A stretch of 64,000 bases of DNA from Limnohabitans sp. DM1 (GTDB taxonomy: Bacteria > Pseudomonadota > Gammaproteobacteria > Burkholderiales > Burkholderiaceae_C). Location: NCBI RefSeq assembly GCF_001269385.1, contig NZ_CXOO01000026.1, positions 1 to 64,000 on the forward strand. The letters run 5' to 3'. Positions 44,901 to 46,163 of the stretch are shown here, in pieces; the first letter of the stretch is position 1, and each line of letters begins with the position of its first letter. The translations under genes were made by a program, and so were the position numbers. The notes beneath the pieces are model-generated. The model was not told the origin of the DNA. It ran no database searches and saw only the letters and a program-made list of their open reading frames with translations.

Positions 44901-46033
44901 GTGAAGTTGCTGCTGGCTTCAGACAGGGTGAAGGTGATGAGGTCGGTTTCACCAGGGCTCACGCGGGTTTTGGTGTTGCTGATCATCACGCTGGGGGCGG
45001 TGCTGTCTGCGGGGGCGTTGGTGTTGCACAGCAGGCCGATGCTGAACGACGCGGCGTTGTTGGCGTCTGCGCCGTCTTTGTTGAGCGTGCCTGTGGCGTT
45101 GCTGAAGGTGTCGCTGCCGACCATGACGAAGGCGCTGGAGACGTTGGCGCTGGGCGTGAAGGTGGCTGAATAGCTGGTGCCCGAGCCGGTGAAGTTGCTG
45201 AGCGTGCCACCAATGGCCGTCACGTCAGAGGCTGTGAAGTTGGTGCTGGCTTGGGACAGGGTGAACGACAGGGTGGCGGTTTCGCCCATGGCCAGCTTGT
45301 TTTTGCTGGCAGCAATGGCGATGAAGGGGTTGGTGCTGTCGTTCATGGCTGTGTTTCCTGCTGCTGTTGTTGTGTTGCTTGCGCTGTTGGTGACGCTGGG
45401 GGTGTTGGTGGGGACGACTGTGGTGCGGGGTGTCATCGCGGGGCTGTCTGTGGTGTCTGTTGTGGGGACCATGGTGTTCATCGCAATCAGGTCGTTCAGG
45501 CTGGGCAAGGTGGTGTTGCGCAGGATGGAGGGGTCAAACGGGACAGGGGTGTTGGGCAGCACGGGCCACAGGGCGTCGGTGCTGAAGGTGCTGAGCAGCG
45601 CGTCGTTGGGCGAGGCATTTTGGAAAGTGGTGATGAGCGCGGGGTCGCTTTGTTGCGCTTGCAAGGTGGAGATGACGTGGTCGGCAAAGCCCAGCCACTG
45701 CACCATGAGGGCGCTGGTTTTGTCGGCCCCCAGCTGCACCAGGGCCTGCGCGGTGTCGGGCTTGGCCAACAAGAGTGCGGGCATGGCAGCGGCCAGTTCG
45801 TTGGCCGCGACGTCCAGCAGTTCTTGCACGGCCTGTTTCGGGTCCATGCCCGGCTGAGCGCCCAGCATGACGATGTGAGCACTGAGCGATTTGCGGATGG
45901 CCGCGTCCAGCATCAGGCTTTGCCCGGCTTGGAGCAAGGTGTTGGCCGCCGCCAAATCCGCGCCCGCGAGGGTGAGGGGCTGTGTTGTATATGCGCCTAA
46001 TTCAAGCGTGATGTTGTGGCTGTTGATCGTCAT
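11990..46033 (-). CDS. Giant RTX/Ig-repeat surface adhesin (11,347 aa)
   Basis: One uninterrupted 34,044 bp frame starts at an ATG with AGGA upstream. Approximate layout: residues 1-229 a unique helical N-terminal domain without a signal peptide; 230-1000 seven Big_12-like Ig domains (DTTAPTVAIS...GETATISFSLSE...VVGGTLSNF); 1000-2240 Big_6-like and Big_12-like domains mixed; 2242-2565 a unique helical insert; 2645-5590 the main Big_6-like array (LDPTSDSG...TPTLSG...NGTWAVTPTTALP...VTATDPSGNTS); 5592-6953 two carbohydrate-binding-like modules; 7505-11200 four modules with FG-GAP propellers (GDVNGDGYDD) and RTX motifs (GGADVLYGGRGDDTI); then a 150-residue tail ending LLIDQQLTVTQV. The RTX repeats, missing signal peptide and C-terminal tail indicate type I secretion of a biofilm or host-attachment adhesin. 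The secretion genes must lie elsewhere. Predicted mass is near 1.1 MDa. Confidence 0.93.
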   Translation of the reverse strand: MTINSHNITLELGAYTTQPLTLAGADLAAANTLLQAGQSLMLDAAIRKSLSAHIVMLGAQPGMDPKQAVQELLDVAANELAAAMPALLLAKPDTAQALVQLGADKTSALMVQWLGFADHVISTLQAQQSDPALITTFQNASPNDALLSTFSTDALWPVLPNTPVPFDPSILRNTTLPSLNDLIAMNTMVPTTDTTDSPAMTPRTTVVPTNTPSVTNSASNTTTAAGNTAMNDSTNPFIAIAASKNKLAMGETATLSFTLSQASTNFTASDVTAIGGTLSNFTGSGTSYSATFTPSANVSSAFVMVGSDTFSNATGTLNKDGADANNAASFSIGLLCNTNAPADSTAPSVMISNTKTRVSPGETDLITFTLSEASSNFTQSDVTVIGGTLSGWMQSATNPLVYTATFTPNANALSAALFIASESFTDAAGNFNQDGMELNNMASIAIQCKIDTTPPTIAVTADKATLAGGQSALITFTLSELSSNFTAADVTVSGGTLSGFAQSATNPLVYTATFTAFDVTVLGGLQAPTGGVISGSVTVASNKFTDASGNQNADGADANNTANFTINLDVTPPTIIVSTDKVDLLVGQTATITFTLSEASSNFTLSDISVNGGSLSNFQGSGTRYTATFTPTTGASSAMIVVSSNTFTDAAGNLNKDGADLNNAVSLKTNCPPETTPDTIAPTVAISSNKTTLATGETATISFSLSEPSTDFAVGDVTVVGGTLSNFQGSGTSYTATFTPTSGASSGTVMVSSNTFRDAAGNNNQDGAESNNTVSLSIGSAQPSGTGTPTPPADTTAPTVAISSNKTMLEMGESTTVTFTFSEATNDFALSDITVIGGTMSNLVRNPTNPLVYTATFTPFATTMGAMVLVSSGQFSDAAGNFNQDGADLNNAVSLGFNCTPTDTSVPTIAISAPKTALGVGEVTTVTFVLSKDSTDFSLADITLLGGTLTNFVGSGKVYTATFTPAPTAKSAMMFVASDKFTDAAGNFNKDGADTNNAWSFGLQCTPITPVPVAPAAPGAILNAISDSGTQGDNTTTDNTPTLSGTGTPGNTIAIKDAAGNVIATAIVAANGTWMATPVNPLPQGLNNLSVIETNPAGLASAATALPLTIQSAVVPVAPAAPGAMLNAISDTGTQGDNTTSDNTPTLSGTGTPGNTISIKDAAGNVIATAIVAANGTWMATPVNPLPVGLNNLSVIETNPAGLTSAPTALPITIATGVVPVAPAAPGAILNAISDSGTQGDNTTSDNTPTLSGTGTPGNTIAIKDAAGNTIATAVVQPNGTWMATPSTALPQGLNNLSVIETGPTGLASAATALPITIDSGAPTVIVSAPKGLLAAGEATTISFTLSDATSDFTVADITAIGGTLSGFAQSATNPLVYTATFTPTVGARSAMVFVGNDKFTDASGNLNKDGADLNNLASFSINAAVTPVAPAAPAAILDPTSDSGAKGDQLTNDTTPTLSGTGTPGNTIAIKDAAGNTIATATVQPNGTWAATPVNALPQGLNNLSVVETSPAGLSSPATPLPITIDSVAPSPLGAILNPISNSGLSTDNVTNDTTPTLSGSGTPGDTIAIKDAAGNTIATATVQPNGTWSATPANPLPQGPNNLSVVSTSPSGATSTAQLPIVIDSGAPTIALSTNATALTTGQTATVTFTLSEASSDFTTSDITAVGGSISGLTQSATNPLVYTATFTPAAGASSAAVLVTSNKFSDAAGNINLDGADTNNALSFSISSGITITPLSASLASTSDSGTLGDGKTNDTTPTLTGTGTPGDTIAIKDAAGNTIATATVAPNGTWTATPANPLPQGLNNLNVVETSPSGATSSQPLPITIDSAAPTAPGAILAPSSNSGLLTDTITTDTTPTLTGTGTPGDLITVKDPQGNTIASATVAPDGTWAATPLNPLPQGLNNLAITATDPAGNTSAPTALPVTIDSLAPAAPAGTLAAISDTGIQGDKTTSDTTPTLSGTGTPGDTITVKDAAGNTIATAVVAPNGTWAATPTTALPEGLNALTMTATDPAGNTSPSAPLPVTIDSSTPSVIVSTNKSLMAATDTATVTFTLSDATSDFTLADITVMGGTLTGFAQSTTNPLVYTATFTPAVGAQSGMLFVTSDKFTDATGNANKDGADINNIASFSISATPVAPPPAAPVAILDPTSDTGTQGDKATTDTTPTLSGTGTAGDTITVKDPQGNVIATATVQPNGTWQATPLNPLPLGLNNLSVTETNPAGSTSAPTALPLTIESAVGKLIIQGGVFAGLVTPTTDSSGTGTAPPPGASNDGGLTLTDPGTNTPTVGSDTSEVTLLTPGLDSNPVTTNATGGATVFVYDNTGALLGQTTLAGDGTWRLDLANKQDYRGAVLVKVVDVNGTATNYIDEVSATGKSFDTTLRALGVAEVGQPNFEVPNALNSVLTLYITPVTELAVRTAGVADTATTPVSVTAISTANADVAKALGMDGVDITAKPIVTNSFEFTASDRYDANGFVELTDGEKYGLVLAKLSGLDSVQGNIDASLDALQTQVQPGGTLTAAGAALMDEGRVVALEALKGATDGSAPENTFTVDTPLNRWLLGDVTIVEQTITPTGAMLTGAALPGSTVKVTLPNGSTTTAVADDTGTFTVPLTTAQMPTAGQAITFTGTDGLTQPTAIVHVLPEAPTAAIALISDSGTVGDGKTTDSTPTLTGTGTPGDTITITDPEGNVIASAVVAPNGTWNATPVNPLPQGLNNLGVTQTDPEGFVSPTTPLPVTIEAGTGPAAPDAVLDPSSDSGKLNDNTTTDNTPVLSGTGTPGDTITLKNPTGQVIGTAVVDAQGDWAITPTTPLAEGLNNLSVTATDPEGLTSPATPLPITVDTTAPAAPAAVLDPTSDSGTKLDSTTSDNTPTLSGAGATPGDTITIKDPTGAVIGTAVVAANGTWAVTPTTALPEGPIALSVTATDPSGNTSAPTPLPITIDTTAPAAPAAVLDPTSDSGKLLDNTTSDNTPTLSGAGATPGDTITIKDPTGAVIGTAVVAANGTWAVTPTTALPDGLINLAVTATDPSGNVSAPTPLPITIDTTAPAAPAAVLDPTSDSGTLGDKTTSDNTPTLSGSGATPGDTITIKDPTGAVIGTAVVAANGTWAVTPTTALPDGLINLAVTATDPSGNTSAPTPLPITIDTTAPAAPAAVLDPTSDSGTKLDSTTSDNTPTLSGAGATPGDTITVKDPTGAVIGTAVVAANGTWAVTPTTALPDGLINLAVTATDPSGNTSAPTPLPITIDTTAPAAPAAVLDPTSDSGKLLDNTTSDNTPTLSGAGATPGDTITIKDPTGAVIGTAVVAANGTWAVTPTTALPDGLINLAVTATDPSGNTSAPTPLPITIDTTAPAAPAAVLDPTSDSGTKLDSTTSDNTPTLSGAGATPGDTITIKDPTGAVIGTAVVAANGSWAVTPTTALPEGPIALSVTATDPSGNTSAPTPLPITIDTTAPATTGAGALTAVLDPTSDSGAQGDKTTNDTTPTLSGAGTPGDTVTIKDATGNLIGTAVVDAAGQWAITPTTALPTGNNPLVVTATDPAGNTTASAPLVLNITLDTAGPAAPAAVLAATSDSGTKGDGTTNDTTPTITGNGTPGDTITLKDPQGNVIATATVQPDGTWAATPTTALPEGPIALAVTATDPAGNTSAPTALPITIDTTAPATTGAGALTAVLDPTSDSGTLGDKTTNDTTPTLSGAGTPGDTVTIKDATGKLIGTAVVDAAGQWAITPTTALPTGSNPLVVTATDPAGNTTASAPLDLNITIDTAGPAAPAAVLAPTSDSGKLLDSTTSDTTPTLSGAGATPGDTISIKDPQGNVIATATVQADGTWAATPTTALPEGPIALTVTATDPAGNTSAPTALPITIDTTAPATTGAGALTAALDPTSDTGTLGDNTTSDSTPTLSGAGTPGDTITIKDATGAVIGTGVVDAAGKWSITPTTALPQGSNALSVSATDPAGNTITNPLLVTVVVDTAGPAAPTGMLDPISDTGVLLDKTTNDTTPTLSGSGTAGDTITLKAPDGSVLGTAVVDAAGKWSITPTTPLVEGPNDLTVTATDPAGNTSAAAPLPVIIDTTAPATSGAGGLTAVLDPTSDSGALGDKTTNDTTPTLSGTGTPGDTVNIKDAAGNLIGTATVLTNGTWAITPSTALPTGNNPLVITATDPAGNTTASAPLVLNITLDTAGPAAPTATLAATSDSGAKGDGTTNDTTPTLTGNGTPGDTITLKDPQGNVIATATVQADGTWAATPATALPEGPIALAVTATDPAGNVSPPATLPLVIDSLAPAAPVAKLADASDSATVGDKLTNDNTPTIDGTGTPGDTITLKAPDGTVLGTTVVAPDGTWAITPTTALPEGLNNLSATATDPAGNTSAPATLPITIDTSAPATTGTGALTAALDPTSDTGTLGDNTTSDSTPTLSGAGAPGDTVTIKDATGAVIGTAVVNAAGTWSITPSTALPEGNNALSVSATDPAGNTITNPLLVTVVVDTAGPVAPAAKLDPISDSGKLGDNTTNDNTPTLSGSGTPGDTITVKDAQGNVIATALVQPNGTWAATPTTALPDGINNLAITATDLAGNTSAPASLPLVIDTTPPAPAAPGAVLDPVSDSGTKLDNTTNDSTPVLSGTGTAGDTITIQDASGAVVGTAIVGANGQWSITPTTALPEGPNALSVTATNPTGQTSEPTALPITVDTSVPTGVVANDQNANPDGVVLSGTVPASYTVGDVLTVTVNGATYTVTPDALGNWTLNVTGANAATPTSGTLGAFTSGQTYPVTATLTDAAGNVATDPATLSVNDSIPVVSLNAVADTGTQGDGITTDATPTLSGTGTPGALIEIKNADGVVIASAEVQPDGAWTATPTTDLPQGLSQLSVTATVGGVSSPATTSPVTVDSVAPAAPTGALDPASDSGKTGDATTNDTTPVLSGTGTFGDLITIQDASGAVIGTAIVDAAGQWSITPTTPLAEGPNALQVNATDPAGNVGPFGPLPITVDTTAPAAPAAVLDPISDSGKTGDSTTSDTTPTLSGGSATPGDTITIKDLLGNVIGTAVVDAAGKWSITPTTALPEGTNALSVTATDPAGNTSAAAPLAVTIDTTAPATTGPSALTAMLDPLSDSGTVGDNTTNDTTPTLSGKGTPGDTIAIKDATGAVIGTAIVAANGSWSVTPTTPLTSGSNALSVTATDPAGNTITSPLTVTVVIDPNAPAAPAAVLDPTSDSGKLLDSTTSDTTPTLSGTGTPGDTITLKNPQGAILGTAVVDAGGTWAITPTTALNEGLNNLNITATDPAGNTSPSTTLPVTVDTTAPASLTAVLDPSSDTGLPGDNTTSDNTPTLSGKGEPGDTITIKDAQGQVIATTVVAADGSWSATPSTALPEGINAMSVIATDPAGNTSINPLVITVVIDTQAPVAPAVKLDPTSDSGTQGDNSTTDTTPTLSGSGTPGNVITIKDPQGTVIGSAMVTPDGSWSITPTTPLPVGTTPLAVTATDPSGNISPATTLPITIEGEAVTPAAPAAMLDPTSDSGTKGDGSTTDTTPTLSGAGAAPGDTITIKDPAGTVIGTATVAPDGSWAVTPTTALPMGLNNLSVTATSPQGLTSPATALPVTIVDSSLNTVSFSSMTKDFSTGTAHADWTTNDASAGRLLSGHIDSALSAGETVQVFADGQLIGNAVVNGTEWAITDTNGYSANWTYTAKVVSEAGVAGPVTTQRVTTDLVESAPVITEVKDSAGVSVGVNGTSDTTGTANTLASVSGSGTAGSTIYLYDNSYTNLVGTATVASNGTWTVSNLTGIHLGTNSFAAMQIDANGNGSAMSNIWTVQTPSNMLTNGDFESSGGFTTALTQVAGNVFTSGTDTYRILTAAEANVGQTPLNVTTGINSTPVAWGNGLGTWSKVFKTGQNQAEAGNPNGFITGNVLQGQVGSGEKEIWATTVTVEAGKTYQFNMNYASHFFVVPMNLTIDGSTIHFVSPYNVAPSEAGRLTVTYTAPSSKTITLSVKASHSAASGGDFVIDNFSFNQSSEPNMLLSGGVFGGATSNPDTLSYKVGALDALEGNDAITVTTSNLQTVLANGGYIDGGSGLDTLKLVAGTTLDLIALTNNQTVKTLQEIEVFELQGTSTVTLNANNVLSLGGTELTGFSFTATTQTALGNIAATGSTSSAGKVQFVVNGTLTDTVDMTGLAVDGVTGTAGVQGNTGLTGQWDYKGQVALGSKTYKIYDHSTTQAQLLIELPINTVIAGPDAPKAMLDPTSDSGDQGDSSTKDSTPTISGTGTPGDTITVKDPSGAIMGTAVVATNGSWSVTPTTALPEGPQTLSVTATDPAGNTSAPATLPITIVDSSLNTVTFSSMTKDSSLAAAHADWTTNDASAGRLLSGHIDRALATGETVQVFADGQLIGNAVVNGTEWAITDTNGYSANWTYTAKVVSAAGVAGPVTTQRVTTDLVESAPVITEVKDSAGVSVGVDGTSDTTGTANTLASVSGTAVAGAAAAGSKIYLYDNLYSNLVGTAIVDANGKWSVTSLTGTYPGSNTFSAIQVDEQGNQSLGSNLWTVKAGASELLTNGDFSTTTGSPGFTSDLVKTSSYPLGGWNAYSLGDWLPTSSGATTSSSGLKPYSFGTWSTQYVAGNTNPDGTMTNPVMHGEYSNATVGTIWKTTVPVVAGQTYTFKLDYINTNFPNRSDPNYWWVIAEKAQQLGMVIDGELIEFVTGNANGFNESGHLTVTYTAPTTKTLELSITAKSNGTSNGADFWLDNLSFQPAAPANTLVAGGAFEGVTDNPDTLTYTGGMLDSRDGSDTISAGSNLQTLLTSGGMLDGGAKVDTLKLAAGTTLDLIALTNNQTVKTLQEIEVFELQGTSTVTLNANNVLSLGGTELTGYNFTATTQTAIGNIAATGSTSSVGKVQFVVNGTNTDTVDMSGLAVDGVTGSTGVEGNTGLTGQWAYKGQVVLGGKTYKIYDHSTTQGQLLIELAVNTVIAGPDAPLGRIDPASDSGTQGDSTTSDTTPTLSGAGATPGDTITLKDPAGTVIGTATVASDGSWSITPTTALPEGAQTLSVTATDPTGNTSAPAALAITIDTSAPAAPVAPASKLDPGSDSGTTGDGITTDNTPTISGTGAAGYVVTVVMPVTGEVLTTTVAANGTWSVTPTMALPVGTTDEATVTVTDPAGNTSAPATVPLTIEAPVGPMVIITSITNDTGTSSADGVTTDTTPTISGSSDQPGRPITVTIGGVTYNTMTDASGNWSVDTGVATPASGTLDKAVGFADGLQAITVTLTGTDGVTSTVTGSVTIDNTAPTVLVTSVFGDAVGESDKGTFDGTERGYDTTTFTLSASVSPLPVISGTTTAEDGQTVTVTLDGKTYTAEASAGTWSVSVPSADAVQLNHGNSYAITASVSDKAGNAAVSDTNNGVIVNVATPDLPTVIEQITASTTPTLTGMAQKLDGATAINLAAGDLLTVVIKDTAGTAALGTYTLTVGGTSSPAGLSYDTTTGAWSLLVPTGVLSQGNSYNVDVTSTAAAVTRHDISSSELLIVKPPVISSIPEAPTGNALSMTEVASTDSGQTAGGTVVNVSIADTGAVAGQTLTLAWGAQTISHVLTVADVAAKTVAVLVPTATVQAETPVNTSETITVTASLGAGMTSAPVNALIDLSSPTAPTISNLTWAATGAGSTSDLKGIPEAFYDKHAATFSAITGTANDMTLYLSEVSNTANAGTIVRVQLPTVAAGASSPTVAGDALALKWGDQIIQVGTLTAADITAKYVDVTVPVSTLETQPFGIVPVVAQVTSAATGNTSDAAPLNVKWAYDLPTTELTSLANGFAINGRVGGEQLGSNGNQQASVNLGDVNGDGYDDFSLTNQGATTRYIVYGRPGLTTLELSTLEAVGNTNGFIITNVGNSFNTTAGDVNGDGLNDMVMGGSDTSYVVLGTTSSPGLTTLAALVPATASTTGFRINVGATIDYAYHFLESRSVVRDVNGDGFDDMLLNFNYKNSFLMYGSASGANTAIPDVTTGSFSNGFFIDAGNFVSGGKDATESGDFNGDGYGDFLQVTYDFNSGAFNKAYVVYGGASQSGFSLASLSTAGSSRGFMISGITDTGNLPTISFQGTATGDVNGDGLDDIIFNDGTRSTYVLFGKTDSEPVNLSAVRAGSGGFVIHGSTTASNNMDVDVVGDFNGDGLADMVVGHPNMTINDKTTGGAYLVYGRTSGTPLTMTDLAASEGFRIDGGTVSVQMGMSVSAAGDVNGDGFADLIVNARLDSPDAARASGGVSRVIYGGVDRLEPMTFQAANGDAIGTTGADTLTGTTGNNQIVAGDANDTLMGAGGADVLYGGRGDDTIVINADNVTMLMRSSGNGSQAIARIDGGNGIDTVQLDSAELDLSKVGQTVIQSIERFNLTGTGTVLKMSALDVITLSEKNNPFNTTTGWTATATGGPVKWGAVNTGAQVVVDGTATSDLYLAGSWVNVGTVEHTENGETKIYRVLEDTSKAMAQVLVESSVQLRLTPNILSNANELAGGLNATEANSNGGTPIAISLSDTGAVAGNTLQLSWGGQIVSYTLTAEDIAAGTANVPVPTATLTAVTAMGATGNVVASVTLLDGSTTVSASDPQTIAVDFIVPTAPTISATAWAATGAANTSSLTGIPEANYWLQTTTMQTTVANNIGTDSALFNSEIFLNGTVLRVQLPIGTGSAVPPKAGDSVLLAWGTATPISYTLTAADITAKYVDFTVPEATIRSQGYGQVNVTSRIVAATGGESALASVMVNFAFDLPLAMPGNPTSPMYGYAINGNGPRTTTGAANNEWYASGATVVNAGDMNGDGLDDALVTDSTNFKSYVVFGQTGLPKVDLSAIEAGGSTQGFMIDSPTYWGYYNYGAASVDINGDGRNDLMLSMSQPAYPDGKTNRVFVVYGKSDGAAVQVSNLEAGTATSQGFMIKDSERFAGMAGQFYYDFRNAAYHPLGGGGSPATTGMFDAGDVNGDGIDDFIVGENMASSSLGRAFVLFGSTGNQGNILLPAMSTNPTSMSNGFFINGSTQFGYSTQYEFGTVVGGGGDINGDGLSDLVVSQTSSSNGGSVFVVFGKKDGNTLNASSLTAADGTSGFRITQAVQGLSADGEDATPKVQILGDVNGDGLADMAITQFNRAVVVFGKSDGAAISASAIAAGASSQGFVITGTSNDSSLGTMVNVGDMNGDGLDDLALNTARGHSFIVFGQSAGGVTVDLGVADLNKFVRLANENGSVGQSMVAAAGDVNGDGFDDLLVGVATADGNTAQLYAEGKTYVVYGGFSEITNSVIQASNGDLLGTTADDLLTGTTGSNQLIAGAGNDTLIGGGGADVMYGGRGDDVFVINADNVAMLARNAGNNAQAVARIDGGNGIDTLRLDQTSLDLTAVRTQVIDDIDRIDMNGSSNTLKMGRLDVIDLASENNNFNTTTGWVASTTGGAVNWGAINRFAQVVVDGDNTNLLTLGGTWNNIGTVENNGKVYKVLQSAMGSAQVIVGKDIGVLMAPSVMTSANELASGLNLTEANSSSGTPIAVSLSDTGAVAGNTLQLSWGGQIVSYTLTAEDIAAGTATVPVPTATLTTVTAVGAANTVDVGVTLLNGSTTVSASDALPVAVNFVVPTAPTINSVVWAATGAGNTSAVTGIPEASISGFGATFAGITGLVDNKLYYNEVSNPTNSGTIMRVQLPTAGVTGVTNPVLAGDTLTITWGDQVIKVPTPIAATDITNKYVDVTIPFATIDSQAFGDVVVTAAVTSALTGNTSPAATVTVDWSFDLPLDSLTALSAGFAINGPAANYLLGYVNAGQGAINVGDVNGDGYGDFDLVDILGYHYVVYGKAGLTTVELSSMSAVGNAIGYTFNNTAYYNGPAGDINGDGLNDVVMQNSTTTAYVVLGNTRSPGLMTTTTAGFTISNGYTITSPTTNISGISVVGDVNADGYDDVLINFNAAPNSAFLLYGSSANVNTTLPTGSSGTFSTGFFINNGNASIPSGGVLVSASGDFNGDGYADFVQMNNVANTAGTAYVHFGGSALTGVTSNTMSVAGTGRGFAIQGLTATTGVYTTTGGDVNGDGLDDILVNDGVNAAYVVFGKTGDAPVWVSDLAAGRGGFTLAGQATNGITDVALVGDFNGDGLSDMLVSQFGMPLNSTSGIGLGYLVYGRTGTSTVVLSDMAASEGFRINGVSPNGYSGYTIGAAGDVNGDGFADVLISAPLDDPSTGSRTDAGITRVVYGGVGRINDMVVQVSNGDAIGTEGAETLTGTAGNNQIVAGDGNDTLVGGGGADVLYGGRGNDTIVINASNITALGTNTGNNAQAIARIDGGTGTDTIEFTNASLDLTQLRSVAMQSIERFNMTGTGASLTMNLLDVLNLSEKNNPFNTTTGWTASATGGPANWGTVNVGAQVVVDGTTTSDLYLRGAWASVGTVENNGKTYTVLEDMTKAMAQVLVHGDVKLRLTPAILSNANELAGSLNLAEANSDGGTTVPISLMATGAVAGNTLQLNWGGQTISYTLTAADIAAGTASVLVPTATLTAVTAIGTTANVPASVTLLDGSTTLSTSDPQSIPVSFVLPTAPTINTVTWSSTGAGSTSTVQAIPEAYFDKQSTTAIGVTSSYVDNSLTYSEVIASGNPGTVLQVQLPTAGVTGVVNPAQVGDFVVLTWGSSSIRSAALTATDLTNKFIQFTVPLSVIEKEAFGQVTVNAQIESGTSGNLSAGNPVVVNWAYNLPVGDLTSLSAGFAINGMNANEGTGYDNQRSGVVNVGDVNGDGYDDFSITSVAGANKYVVYGKTSLATVELSSLTVAGNTHGFVISGTTSINTRGGDVNGDGLSDIVVKQNGTTSWVVYGKTSSPGLFNITSLAASDGFKVTMADVGSFGHSVVGDVNGDGYEDILFNLSSGNYLLYGSSSSGTVALPTSPAVGTTYTNGFYIAPASGLTSGGVLPTASGDFNGDGYSDFVLNDYTTGTAKGYVFYGGSALTNVSTASLDTAGNGRGFAISNLSSASTAYYATNAADVNGDGMDDLIVNDGNANTYVILGKTDSSPVNLAALGSGGFTIQGNAGGSTDFVSDVDVIGDFNGDGLADLLISNTNLTAQGVKVGGATVVFGRTSTTNVVLSALTPDQGFRIQGISSDINLGQFGASAIGDINGDGFADIAITARVDDPDASRADAGVTRVVYGGVDKLDSMTFQTANGDALGTTAADTLTGTAGNNQLVAGDGNDTLIGGGGADVLYGGRGDDTLVLNADNLVQLGMSGTSQNIARIDGGTGIDTIKLDGTGLVLDLTAVAATAVHNIEKVDLTGSGDNTLKLNLGDLLQHATTSNAFNASNTTSGLATTVNRNQLMVDGDTGDKVVLSDLTNWTADATNVVAGGHTYVAYNHNTSAVQLLIDQQLTVTQV
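12440..23520 (-). repeat. Four tandem ~2.8-3.0 kb modules of the giant gene (Ig + FG-GAP propeller + RTX)
   Basis: Modules begin near 23520, 20640, 17645 and 14820 on the minus strand. The last three open with nearly the same words (SNANELAGGLN.TEANS...GTPIAISLSDTGAVAGNTLQL). Each then has 'PTAPTI...TWAATGA', a PLP-like Ig strand set, about seven FG-GAP blades rich in D.NGDG calcium loops, and RTX nonapeptides at about 21250-21090, 18240-18080, 15410-15250 and 12600-12440. Three of them then have a KNNPFNTTTGW or ENNNFNTTTGW block. FG-GAP blades form integrin-alpha-like beta-propellers. Divergence between modules shows the duplications are old compared with the Ig array. Confidence 0.85.
25175..29258 (-). 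repeat. Two copies of a carbohydrate-binding-like module in the giant gene
   Basis: Copy 1 spans about 27375-29258 and copy 2 about 25175-27092, with one Ig repeat between them. Both start DSSLNTV.FSSMTKD, share SAGRLLSGHID and VTEWAITDTNGYSANWTY-like text, and contain a jelly-roll-like stretch (LLTNGDFES..., TVTYTAPS.KT..LS). They close with RTX-like IDGGSGLDTLKL and FELQGTSTVTLNANNVLSLG. The first 100 residues and the RTX ends are nearly identical. The jelly-roll cores differ clearly, so the two copies may bind different ligands. Confidence 0.75.
32870..35660 (-). repeat. ~620 bp two-domain super-repeats of the Ig array
   Basis: The marker ATTGAGALTAVLDPTSD recurs with the plus-strand word GGTGGCGGGGGCTGTGGTGT near 35670, 35050, 34425 and 33805, and with a variant near 32885. 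Successive spacings are about 620 bp, and the last is about 920 bp. Two alternating Ig types (one with DTVTIKDATG, one with DTITLKDPQGNVIATATVQ) have therefore been amplified as pairs. Confidence 0.7.
35691..37509 (-). repeat. Perfect-period 303 bp tandem repeats (101-aa Ig domains)
   Basis: The word TCGATGGTGATGGGCAGCGG starts at 35691, 35994, 36297, 36600, 36903 and 37206, and a one-base variant starts at 37509. Each step is exactly 303 bp. The units are nearly identical DNA, differing mainly in the KLLDN/TKLDS/TLGDK linker. This is the youngest and most homogeneous part of the array. Confidence 0.9.
38340..39310 (-). other. Unique helical insert domain within the giant protein
   Basis: About residues 2242-2565 break the Ig pattern. 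After GKLIIQGGVFAGLVTP and a Gly/Thr/Pro-rich linker comes a strand-rich part (ATVFVYDNTGALLGQ), then a helical part with LYITPVTELAVRTAG, NADVAKALGMDGVDI and ELTDGEKYGLVLAKLSGLDS. It occurs once in the protein and divides the mixed Ig region from the main Big_6 array. The function is unknown. Confidence 0.6.
45346..46033 (-). other. Unique N-terminal domain of the giant protein
   Basis: Residues 1-229 start MTINSHNITLELGAYTTQPL and are mainly predicted helices (LQAGQSLMLDAAIRKSLSAH, VQELLDVAANELAAAMPALL). A Thr/Asn/Ser-rich linker follows, up to the first Ig domain. There is no signal peptide. I also see no LapA-type retention module, whose usual glycine-rich strand pattern and di-alanine protease site are missing. 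Confidence 0.6.
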
Positions 46034-46163
46034 GGCCGTCCTGTGGTGGTGGTCATTGCTTGTTTTCTTGTTATTGCGGTCATGACTGTTTTGGTCTGCA
46101 GTTCAAGCGCTGCGCATTGCCCCCTTGCATGGCTCGAAAAACCCCGCAAACCGACGCGCCAAA

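Noticed and set aside
11990..46033. The giant gene being an assembly artefact of collapsed or chained repeats
   Set aside because: The frame stays open for 34 kb, domains change in an orderly way, and promoter and terminator elements flank it. The exact repeat number still cannot be guaranteed from sequence alone.
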